IMG/VR virus record: IMGVR_UViG_3300009413_003176
Location: 1-28,785 of that record
Length of the DNA stretch: 28,785 nt
Source: a virus
Strand: one strand, 5' to 3'
A program made the position numbers and the translations under genes. Numbering within the stretch: the first letter of the stretch is position 1; the number at the start of each line of letters is the position of its first letter. Positions 22,464-28,785 of the stretch are shown piece by piece. The notes under the pieces were generated by a model, which saw only the letters and a program-made list of their open reading frames with translations, did no database searches and was not told the DNA's origin.

Positions 22464-25130
22464 GTGAATTCATCGCTGCGCCAGGACATTGTTACGCGCT
22501 TGATCAGCGATTTTGAGGCGATTGAGCGCGGCCCCTACCTGCAACGGGTGCGCTGCCCGGAGTGCGGTAAGCGCGAGGCGTACATCAATGCCGACGCGCC
22601 GTGGATGCTGAAGTGCGGGCGGGAAAACAACTGTGGCGCGCAAATCCACATCAAAGCGCTGTTCCCGGATCTGTTCCGCTCCTGGAGCGAGCGCTACAGC
22701 CCGAAAGCCAACGAGAAACCCACTTCCACCACGCCGGTGGCCGATGGCTACCTGCGCGATGGCCGGGGGTTCGAGCTTTCCCGCCTTCAGGGCTGGTACA
22801 CCCAGGAGAGCTACTGGAAGCCGGAGATCGGCGGTACCGCCACCGTGCGCTTTCAGCTTCCCGGCGGCGCTTACTGGGAGCGCCTGCTGGATAACCCGGA
22901 GCGCTTCGGCAAGCAGAAGGCCAATTTCGTTGGCCGCTACAAAGGCCAGTGGTGGTGCCCGCCTGCCCTCACGGCTGCTGATTTAGTAGCGGCTGAGGAA
23001 GTGTGGATTGTAGAAGGCATCTTCGATGCGATCGCCCTTTACCACCACGGCATTGCGGCGGTTTCCGCCATGAGCTGCGCCAACTACCCCGATGAGGCGT
23101 TGAACGCCCTTTCCGATGCTGCACATCAAGCGGGCACCTGCCGCCCTGCCTTGGTGTGGGCGCTGGATAACAACCGCGCCGGCCATAACGCTACCCATAA
23201 GCACGTGAAGCGCGCCCGAGCGGCGGGTTGGGAGTGCCATGCGGCGCAGATCCCCAGCGGTGGCCACGACTGGAACGACGCCCACCAGCGTGGAGAGCTG
23301 ACTGAAAAGCACCAAGAAACCTACCGCTACCACGGCGACCTGCTGTTGGCCCCCACGGCCATGGCGAAGGCGCTGTTGATGTACAAGCGCCGTGAACAGC
23401 GGGAGTTCTGGTTCGAGTTCAAACGCCAGCTCTGGTGGTGGAAGCTGGACATGGATGCCTTCGACCGCGCCCTGCGCGCCGATGGGCTGGATGGCGAAGA
23501 CCAGCGGCAGATCGACCCCGCCCTGCGCGATGCGGCACTGGAGCAATCCGGCAGCGTGAAGCGCATCTGCACCTGTTTCCCCACGGCGCTGTACTACCAG
23601 GCCAACGCGGTGACCGATGAGAGCTGGTACTACTACCGCGTGGAGTTTCCCGACGGTCGCCCGCCCATCAAAAACACCTTCAGCGGCGGCCAGTTGGCCT
23701 CTGCCTCTGAGTACAAAAAGCGCCTGCTGGGCATTGCCCCCGGCGCGGTGTGGACAGGTACCAGCCAGCAGCTCGATAGTCTGCTGCAGGACCAGATCGG
23801 CAACATCAAAACCGTTGAGACCATCGACTTCATCGGCTACAGCAAGGAGCACGGCGCGTATGTGTTCGGCGATCTTGCCGTGGCCGGTGGCAAGGTGGTG
23901 CCCATCAACAGCGAGGACTTTTTCGAGCTTGGCCCCCGCCGCCAGCTGAAAACCCTGAGCCAGTCTGTGGCGCTGCACATCAACCCCGACCGCAAGGCGT
24001 TCAGCACCGAGTGGACGCAGCAGCTCTTGGGCGCGTTTGGCTCCCGGGGCGTGGTGGCCTTGGCTTATTGGATGGGCAGCCTGCTGGCGGAGCAGATCCG
24101 CGCCGAGATGGGTAGCTTCCCGTTTTTGGAGATTGTGGGTGAAGCCGGCGCGGGTAAATCCACGCTGATCGAGTTCCTCTGGAAGCTGTGTGGCCGGCGC
24201 GACTATGAGGGCTTCGACCCCAGCAAGGCCACCATGCCCGCCCGCAGCCGTAACTTTGCCCAGGTGAGCAACCTGCCGGTGGTGCTGATCGAATCCGACC
24301 GCGAGCAGGAAGGCGGCGCCAAGCAGAAGCAGTTCGATTGGGATGAGCTGAAAACTGCCTTTAACGGCCGCTCGATCCGCGCCCGTGGCGTGAAGAACAG
24401 CGGCAACGACACCTACGAGCCACCCTTTCGCGGCAGCATCGTGATTAGCCAGAACGCCCCAGTGCAAGCGGGCGAGGCGATTCAAACCCGTATCTGCCAC
24501 CTGCATTTCACCCGGGAAGGCCAGAACAAAACCACCAAAGCGCTGGCCGAGGCGCTGGAGCGTACCGAGCTAGAGCACGTGAGCCAGTTCGCCCTGGCCG
24601 TGGCCCAGCGGGAAGCCGCACTGCTGGCCACCATCACCCAGCGCGCCCGCTTCTACGCCGACCGCTTGGCCGATGATCCGGATATCAAGGTGCTGCGCAT
24701 CGCCAAGTGCCACGGCCAACTGATGGCGTTGGTGGAGTGCCTGGGGCCGGAGGGCTTGGGGCTGTTCGACCAGCAAATCATCGATATGGCCAACGGCATG
24801 GTGGAGCAGATGGCCCGCGAGCGGCAGCAATCCATCAACGCCGACCACCCGATGGTGGCCGAATTTTGGGAAGCCTTCGACTACATCGAAGGCCTGCGCG
24901 ATGAGCCGCAGCTGAACCACTACGGCAAGGGCAGCGAGCACATCGCCGTGAACCTCAAAGACTTCGAGCGCACCTGCGCCGAGTACAAGCTGCGCACCCC
25001 CGAAATGCGCGAGCTGAAGCGCTATTTGAAGACCAGCAAGACCCGCAAGTTTATCGAATCCAACCGCACCGTGAACTCCCGCGTCCGCCTGCACGGCGGC
25101 AGCGTGAAGTGCTGGGTGTTTCAAGCATGA
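22464..25130 (+). CDS. Primase-helicase (zinc finger, Toprim, P-loop)
   Basis: The product is 888 residues from the GTG at 22464 behind AAGGAGG; a TTG at 22443 is less likely. Residues 31-57 hold a primase-type zinc finger (CPEC...C51...C57). Residues 182-192 (IVEGIFDAIAL, Glu184) begin a Toprim domain, with a second motif LDNNRAG at 234-240 where the usual DxD is D235-N-N237. Residues 558-567 (GEAGAGKST) are a Walker A motif of a helicase-type ATPase. It combines primer synthesis and unwinding at the phage origin, the job of P4 alpha-like proteins, and is the only replication enzyme seen here. P2 uses gene A instead, so replication probably differs from P2. Confidence 0.92.
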   Translation: MNSSLRQDIVTRLISDFEAIERGPYLQRVRCPECGKREAYINADAPWMLKCGRENNCGAQIHIKALFPDLFRSWSERYSPKANEKPTSTTPVADGYLRDGRGFELSRLQGWYTQESYWKPEIGGTATVRFQLPGGAYWERLLDNPERFGKQKANFVGRYKGQWWCPPALTAADLVAAEEVWIVEGIFDAIALYHHGIAAVSAMSCANYPDEALNALSDAAHQAGTCRPALVWALDNNRAGHNATHKHVKRARAAGWECHAAQIPSGGHDWNDAHQRGELTEKHQETYRYHGDLLLAPTAMAKALLMYKRREQREFWFEFKRQLWWWKLDMDAFDRALRADGLDGEDQRQIDPALRDAALEQSGSVKRICTCFPTALYYQANAVTDESWYYYRVEFPDGRPPIKNTFSGGQLASASEYKKRLLGIAPGAVWTGTSQQLDSLLQDQIGNIKTVETIDFIGYSKEHGAYVFGDLAVAGGKVVPINSEDFFELGPRRQLKTLSQSVALHINPDRKAFSTEWTQQLLGAFGSRGVVALAYWMGSLLAEQIRAEMGSFPFLEIVGEAGAGKSTLIEFLWKLCGRRDYEGFDPSKATMPARSRNFAQVSNLPVVLIESDREQEGGAKQKQFDWDELKTAFNGRSIRARGVKNSGNDTYEPPFRGSIVISQNAPVQAGEAIQTRICHLHFTREGQNKTTKALAEALERTELEHVSQFALAVAQREAALLATITQRARFYADRLADDPDIKVLRIAKCHGQLMALVECLGPEGLGLFDQQIIDMANGMVEQMARERQQSINADHPMVAEFWEAFDYIEGLRDEPQLNHYGKGSEHIAVNLKDFERTCAEYKLRTPEMRELKRYLKTSKTRKFIESNRTVNSRVRLHGGSVKCWVFQA

Positions 25131-25141
25131 AGGAGCCTGTG

Positions 25142-25552
25142 ATGACCACTCAATCAAGTATGCCCCGCGTTTCAGAACGACTCAGCCAACGCCTGAGCGA
25201 GCGCGACCATGAAGCCCTGGAAGCACTACTTGCTGACGAGGAAGAGATCAATAAAACGAGCGCCCGCCTCGATGAACAAGGGCCAGACGCCCTGCAGCGG
25301 CTTGTACAGGTCGCCGATGGAGATTCCGGCCAAAGCCACCACTGCCGCCGTGTACTGCTCTCTGTTTACAACGGCACCGCTTGGCCACTCGACCCCACGC
25401 GCCTGCGAGTGATTGACCGCGACTTGCAGGCAGCGGCGCTCACGCTGATCGAATGGAGTATCTACGCCTTCGATGAGCCCCACACCTACCTGAACAACGG
25501 TGAGCAAGTAATGCAGCGCTTTGCCGCCATCGAGCAACAGAAGGAGCAGTAA
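25142..25552 (+). CDS. Hypothetical early protein (DUF7673-like)
   Basis: The product is 136 residues from the ATG at 25142 with AAGGAG upstream. Residues 50-115 (LQRLVQVADGDSGQSHHCRRVLLSVYNG...) resemble a small domain (DUF7673) known from prophages and integrative elements. The N-terminus is a charged helix. Function unknown; it follows the primase gene closely and may be replication-linked. Confidence 0.65.
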   Translation: MTTQSSMPRVSERLSQRLSERDHEALEALLADEEEINKTSARLDEQGPDALQRLVQVADGDSGQSHHCRRVLLSVYNGTAWPLDPTRLRVIDRDLQAAALTLIEWSIYAFDEPHTYLNNGEQVMQRFAAIEQQKEQ

Positions 25553-25554
25553 CC

Positions 25555-25770
25555 ATGGCCGACAACGCCGACATCGCCGCCGACCTGATGGAGCGCCGCA
25601 TGCAAGCCGCCCTCAGCAGCCGCCTCTCCCTGCGCATTCCCAACCCTGACCCAGAGTGCGAGGACTGCGGCCACGAGATCCCCCAAGCCCGCCGCGATGC
25701 CCTGCCCTGGGTGGCCACGTGCATCGAGTGCCAAAGCATCCGCGAACAACGGGGGCGCTATGGCCGCTAA
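25555..25770 (+). CDS. TraR/DksA-type zinc-finger protein
   Basis: This 71-residue protein has the TraR/DksA C4 zinc finger: CEDCG at residues 37-41, then CIECQ about 18 residues later, preceded by IP(Q)ARRDALPWVATC. Short phage members bind the secondary channel of RNA polymerase and change promoter choice. It overlaps the next gene. Strong family match. Confidence 0.88.
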   Translation: MADNADIAADLMERRMQAALSSRLSLRIPNPDPECEDCGHEIPQARRDALPWVATCIECQSIREQRGRYGR

Positions 25771-26053
25771 CGGTACCAAGGGCGGCCAGCTTGCCCGGCA
25801 AGCCGCCATGCTGTGCCAGGACGCGCAGTTTCAGCTCTACCTCGACCGTCGCCGGCGCACCAAGCACGGCATGACCGAGAGCCAACTGCCCGACGGCACC
25901 CACAACACCGAAGACGCCCGCGACTGGCTCTGCGCCGCGTGCCAGATCCAAAGCCGGGCGGAATTAGATCACCACGTCACCGCGGCGGCCACGTTCCGCC
26001 GCATTCGCCAACGCTTCTTCGCTTGGAAGCATCACCAGGGGAGCCCCGCATGA
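25760..26053 (+). CDS. Hypothetical protein with a Cys pair
   Basis: The product is 97 residues from the ATG at 25760, overlapping the end of the TraR-like gene and the start of the next. It is basic, with a WLCAACQIQSRAELDHHVT segment that could bind metal, and a basic C-terminus (FRRIRQRFFAWKHHQ). I do not recognise the family. Confidence 0.6.
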   Translation: MAANGTKGGQLARQAAMLCQDAQFQLYLDRRRRTKHGMTESQLPDGTHNTEDARDWLCAACQIQSRAELDHHVTAAATFRRIRQRFFAWKHHQGSPA

Positions 26054-26307
26054 ACACGTACTTCGGACTACTCGCCGAGTTCAACGGCCGCACCGAGCTA
26101 CCGCTGGAGGAAGTCGCCCCACGCTTCTTCGGCATCAGCCCCCGCACCGCCGCCTTCCGCGCCGGTGCCCAAGCCCTGCCGGTACCGGCTTACCGTGCGG
26201 GGGATTCACAGAAAAGCCCGTGGCTAGTCAGCGCAATCGACCTGGCGCAGTACATTGATAAGAAGCGGGCCGAGGCGCGGGAACAGTGGAAGCTAGTGAA
26301 TGATTGA
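26050..26307 (+). CDS. PrtN-like transcription activator
   Basis: This 85-residue protein resembles PrtN, the activator of pyocin genes: MNTYFGLLAEFNGRTELPLEEVAPRFF, later DSQKSPWLVSAIDLAQYIDKKRAEAREQW. The length and the two conserved blocks fit. In Pseudomonas, PrtN is repressed by the CI-like PrtR and turns on the tail genes after DNA damage. Here it lies in the early operon under the CI-like repressor, with an Ogr-like gene upstream. ATGA overlap with the previous gene. Confidence 0.82.
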   Translation: MNTYFGLLAEFNGRTELPLEEVAPRFFGISPRTAAFRAGAQALPVPAYRAGDSQKSPWLVSAIDLAQYIDKKRAEAREQWKLVND

Positions 26308-26314
26308 GGGTCGC

Positions 26315-26344
26315 GCCGGCTAAACCTGTAGCCGGCTGGCCTTT
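26315..26344 (+). terminator. Probable terminator after the PrtN-like gene
   Basis: GCCGGCTA (26315-26322) and TAGCCGGC (26329-26336) make a perfect 8-bp stem with a six-base loop, eight bases after the stop, followed by TGGCCTTT. The T tract is short. Confidence 0.6.
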
Positions 26345-26413
26345 ACCTCCGACCTACCTGCCTGCACCATTTCCTTAACTTCTCTTCACCCGCATCGCCC
26401 TATGGAGCCAACC

Positions 26414-27067
26414 ATGGACCAGAGCCTTATCCCCGTCTTTCAAGCCAATGATCAGCAGCTTCTTTGCAACGCTCGTGACCTACATGCTTTCCTGGAAGTG
26501 GGCCGACGCTTCACGACCTGGATTAAAGAACGCATCGAACAGTATGAATTTGAAGAAGGTTTAGACTTCATATCGCATAACATGCAGCCTGGAATAGGAC
26601 ATAAAACCGCCTCCCAAAACGGGGAAGCCCTAGAATCAATCACTTACGCTGAAAACTTCGGCCAGCAGGGACGCATTGAGTACCACCTAACTCTCGATAT
26701 GGCCAAAGAGCTGGCCATGATCGAAAACAACACTATGGGTCGCCGGGTGCGCCGCTACTTCATCCAGCGCGAACGCCAGGCTATCGAGCTGCTGCAACAA
26801 CAGGCGGATAGTGTGCGACCATTAGCCGAGGTACGCGCAGAGATCGGCGATACCCCCAAGTTTCGCTATCTGCTGATTTTGCAAGAGCAAAGCCGTTCAT
26901 GTGCCCGCCAGTTAGACCAGGCGCAAGGGCCACATGAGCGCTACACCCTGCACTGTCAGCTACGCCAAATTAACAATGTACTGGGCATTCCCACCCAGCC
27001 GCTCATGCAGAGCGCTGATGGTAACAACGCCCCAATGACACACAAACTGGAGCATTCTCGTGGATAG
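26414..27067 (+). CDS. AntA/AntB-type antirepressor
   Basis: The product is 217 residues from the ATG at 26414 behind GGAG; an in-frame ATG at 26402 is less likely. Residues 16-56 (LLCNARDLHAFLEVGRRFTTWIKERIEQYEFEEGLDF) are the AntA/AntB domain, and EYHLTLDMAKELAMIENNTMGRRVRRYFIQRERQA continues the usual pattern. Such proteins bind and inactivate phage repressors. The C-terminal 80 residues are helical and specific to this gene. Being separated by a terminator suggests its own promoter. Confidence 0.88.
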   Translation: MDQSLIPVFQANDQQLLCNARDLHAFLEVGRRFTTWIKERIEQYEFEEGLDFISHNMQPGIGHKTASQNGEALESITYAENFGQQGRIEYHLTLDMAKELAMIENNTMGRRVRRYFIQRERQAIELLQQQADSVRPLAEVRAEIGDTPKFRYLLILQEQSRSCARQLDQAQGPHERYTLHCQLRQINNVLGIPTQPLMQSADGNNAPMTHKLEHSRG

Positions 27068-27275
27068 CACTATTAAACGGACCCTGGAGGCAGCCAGCGT
27101 ACGCGCGCTCTCCTCTATCGAACTTGAACGGCTGGTTGCCCGCATACGCGCCCTGGAAAGTAACCAAATGCCGCCAGAAGATGTACTGGTCAGGCGCATC
27201 AAGGAGCTGGAAAACCAGTTGACCGACTGCCGCGCTCGGGTGAAAAAGTGCGAGCGCAATGGCTGCCCTGACTAA
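27060..27275 (+). CDS. Small coiled-coil protein
   Basis: This 71-residue protein starts at a GTG at 27060 inside the end of the antirepressor gene. It is almost wholly helical with heptads (LERLVARIRALESN, then LVRRIKELENQLTDC) and ends in a Cys-containing tail (CERNGCPD). Function unknown. The coupling suggests it works with the antirepressor. Confidence 0.55.
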   Translation: MDSTIKRTLEAASVRALSSIELERLVARIRALESNQMPPEDVLVRRIKELENQLTDCRARVKKCERNGCPD

Positions 27276-27279
27276 GCAT

Positions 27280-27297
27280 GCCGCCTTTCGAGGCGGC
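27280..27297 (+). terminator. Terminator ending the early region
   Basis: GCCGCCT (27280-27286), loop TTCG, AGGCGGC (27291-27297): a perfect 7-bp stem with an extra-stable tetraloop, five bases after the last stop. The T tract is weak (TTCGAC). It separates the rightward operon from the leftward integrase gene. Confidence 0.7.
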
Positions 27298-27326
27298 TTC
27301 GACACACCTAAGATAACGGTATAAGA

Positions 27327-28382
27327 CTAGCGTAACTGCAGCCTTTCCGGCCTCAAATGCGTATACCGCTTCAGCACATCCCAGCTCTCGTGGAGCGTGA
27401 ACTGCTGCACCTCCACGATCTCATAGCCCGCCTCGAACAGCCGCGACGTAGCCTCGTGGCGCAAGTCGTGAAAGCGCAGATCCTCGATGCCTTTGGCGGC
27501 CGTCGCGGCCCGAAAGCGAGTGCCTATTGATTTAGGGGCATAGGGGAAAATACGCGGCTCGCTTTTGGCCCTTGGCTGCCGCTGAATGATGGCCATCGCC
27601 TCATGAGTGAGCTTGAAGCGTTTATGGTTGCCCCACTTCTGGCGTGGGTGCTTGGCGTCACGCACCCAGCAGGTCATGGCCGTTTCATCGAGATCATCCC
27701 AGGTAAGTCGGGTGATCTCCTCCTGGCGGCGTGAAGAGGCGATGGCGAAGTCCATAATGTCTTCCATCGGAATGATCGCGCTCGGCCGGATCTTCTGCGA
27801 GCGCTGGAAGTAACCGCGGAGCTGCTCGATTTCTTCCAACGTCGGCCGCCGATCGCGGGATGCTGGGCGGGATATGAGCCCTTTGCTACGCAGCAAAAGC
27901 TTGGCCGACTCGAACTCGTTCAGATCCACCGGCATACGCCAGGCAGCCACCGCTGTTTTTAAGATGATGCCCAGCCAGGTGATATCCTGCGCCGTCGTGG
28001 ATGGCTTTACCCCGCTACGGCGCCGCATTTGTGCATGATCGATGATCTGCTCGCTGCTGAGCTCGGTGATCTTCACCCGAGCGATGGGGAAGCGCCGAAG
28101 CTGCTCGATCGTGGCCCGCTTACTGCGGCCTGCCCCGTCGGCAAACTCATGCAGGTAGCGCTCGATCGCATCGTGTAAAATCACGCCTTTCCACTTAGCG
28201 GTCAGCACGCCACCTGGGGCTGCCAGCTCCAGCTCCCGGCGCTTTGCCCACTCTACGGCCATCGACTTCTTAGGGAATGTTTTAGACTCTGAGTAGTCAG
28301 GTTGACCAGTGCGCGCAATGCGAATACGCGCTAGGTATGAGAAACTGCCGTCCCTTTTCGGACGCTTCACGATCGTCGCCAT
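27327..28382 (-). CDS. int: Tyrosine integrase, dusA-type
   Basis: The product is 351 residues from the ATG at 28382, chosen because MATIVKRPKRDGSFSYLARIRI is the usual beginning and GAGG lies upstream; an open frame continues to 28568 but overlaps dusA. The N-terminal half is an arm- and core-binding region. The catalytic domain has Arg in SSRRQEEITRLTW, Lys in KHPRQKWGNHKRF, His305/Arg308/His309 in HDLRH, Trp334 and the nucleophile Tyr340 in KRYTHL. It lies directly beside the 5' end of dusA in the orientation of the known family of dusA-associated integrases. It should catalyse integration and excision. Confidence 0.93.
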   Translation of the reverse strand: MATIVKRPKRDGSFSYLARIRIARTGQPDYSESKTFPKKSMAVEWAKRRELELAAPGGVLTAKWKGVILHDAIERYLHEFADGAGRSKRATIEQLRRFPIARVKITELSSEQIIDHAQMRRRSGVKPSTTAQDITWLGIILKTAVAAWRMPVDLNEFESAKLLLRSKGLISRPASRDRRPTLEEIEQLRGYFQRSQKIRPSAIIPMEDIMDFAIASSRRQEEITRLTWDDLDETAMTCWVRDAKHPRQKWGNHKRFKLTHEAMAIIQRQPRAKSEPRIFPYAPKSIGTRFRAATAAKGIEDLRFHDLRHEATSRLFEAGYEIVEVQQFTLHESWDVLKRYTHLRPERLQLR

Positions 28383-28396
28383 CACTGCCTCGGAAT

Positions 28397-28459
28397 GTGA
28401 CAAATGAAAGTGCCACGAAGTGCCAAAAATGTGACACCTATTTGCTAAAAACGTGGCAC
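28397..28459. repeat. Phased GTG(A/C)CA repeats, possible integrase arm sites
   Basis: GTGACA (28397), GTGCCAC (28410), GTGCCAA (28420), GTGACAC (28431) and GTGGCAC, inverted (28453), lie between the integrase start and dusA. Three of them are 10-11 bases apart, one helical turn. This is the phage half of the attachment region, so they may be arm-type integrase or excisionase sites. Confidence 0.5.
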
Positions 28460-28482
28460 AACCACTGTAAATATGAACAGTT

Positions 28483-28785
28483 ATGAATGATACCACAAAC
28501 GCGCAAACCCGCATGAAGTCTGGCACCGCACGCCCGGAGCTGGATAGAACTTTCTCCGTCGCCCCCATGATGGATTGGACGACCCGAGATTACCGTGCCT
28601 TCGCACGCACGTTAACCAAGCGGGCGCTGCTATATACCGAGATGGTGACCACCGGTGCGGTACTGCACGGCTCCCCGCGTGAGCGCTTTTTGGGCTATAG
28701 CGAGGTGGAGCATCCGATTGCTTTGCAGTTGGGGGGCAGCGATGCGGGTGAGCTGGCGGAGTGCGCAGCGATTGCGCAGGCGTGG
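28483..28785 (+). CDS. dusA: tRNA-dihydrouridine synthase A, 5' part (host gene)
   Basis: The 101 codons seen run off the right edge. From residue 22 the sequence DRTFSVAPMMDWTTRDYRAFARTLTKRALLYTEMVTTGAVLHG is the DusA flavin-binding start, followed by HPIALQLGGSDAGELAECA. The enzyme reduces U20/U20a in tRNA D-loops. The full protein has about 330 residues. The start may be 28483 or an in-frame ATG at 28513. Because the integrase lies directly upstream, the first codons and the promoter are probably phage-supplied, with the crossover in the conserved stretch around 28549-28580. Confidence 0.92.
   Translation, partial: MNDTTNAQTRMKSGTARPELDRTFSVAPMMDWTTRDYRAFARTLTKRALLYTEMVTTGAVLHGSPRERFLGYSEVEHPIALQLGGSDAGELAECAAIAQAW
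28549..28580. other. Probable attachment site (att) core within dusA
   Basis: In prophages of the dusA-integrase group, recombination happens in the conserved 5' part of dusA that encodes F-S-V-A-P-M-M-D-W. Those codons lie at 28549-28580 here. The matching copy at the other prophage end is outside the window, so the exact core cannot be fixed. Confidence 0.5.

Noticed and set aside
22983-24506. 507-codon leftward open frame inside the primase gene
   Set aside because: It mirrors the primase reading frame with third-position GC bias; no motif or ribosome site supports it.
28382-28568. N-terminal extension of the integrase to 28568
   Set aside because: It would overlap dusA on the opposite strand, and the ATG at 28382 has a ribosome site and the normal family start.

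Overview
This window is most of the right-hand part of a P2-like (contractile-tail, myovirus) prophage, ending in its host attachment gene. The backbone is GC-rich. The host is probably a gammaproteobacterium, perhaps Halomonas-like; this rests on the dusA fragment at the right edge and the general style of the phage proteins, and no 16S or other marker is present. Capsid, packaging and lysis genes must lie to the left, outside the window. I see no tRNA, rRNA, CRISPR array or insertion sequence.

Layout. (1) 56-6045: baseplate and fibre genes in P2 order, V, a small extra gene, W, J, I, a long tail fibre (H position) and a fibre-assembly-like gene (G position). The fibre is unusual: it ends in what reads as a seven-bladed WD40-like propeller. 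(2) 6022-7496: two AT-rich, leftward genes for predicted membrane proteins, at the site where P2 carries its accessory Z/fun gene. (3) 7663-13926: tail genes FI (sheath), FII (tube), E/E' (programmed -1 frameshift on T TTT TTG), T (tape measure), U and D, ending in a bidirectional terminator. (4) 13947-15055: a leftward pair, a 63-residue protein followed by a nucleotidyltransferase-like protein, behind a perfect 15-bp palindrome; this looks like a toxin-antitoxin module. It is followed by a 57-nt, almost uninterrupted perfect hairpin. (5) 15362-15963: a UmuD-like protein without the catalytic serine, an SOS (LexA) box, and the first 18 codons of a umuC gene that is then broken. (6) 15884-19653: an AT-rich island starting exactly at the umuC break. 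It holds a tight three-gene operon: a beta-class DNA methyltransferase, a DGQHR (DndB-like) protein and an all-helical protein with HEPN-like features. This is the best candidate for an undescribed defence or DNA-modification system. (7) 19654-27275: regulation and replication. A self-cleaving CI-like repressor reads left; rightward come small regulatory genes (ribbon-helix-helix, BRO-N, Ogr-like zinc finger), a primase-helicase, a TraR/DksA-like zinc finger, a PrtN-like activator, an AntA-type antirepressor and small proteins. (8) 27327-28785: a leftward tyrosine integrase beside the 5' end of dusA, a known prophage integration site.

How it fits together. DNA damage should trigger RecA-assisted cleavage of the CI-like repressor and open the rightward operon. 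That operon carries two different late-activator types, Ogr-like and PrtN-like, which may switch on the tail operons. Accessory genes sit at three junctions between backbone modules: after the fibre genes, after gene D, and inside umuC. All three groups look foreign by base composition or orientation and are plausible anti-phage or stability cargo.
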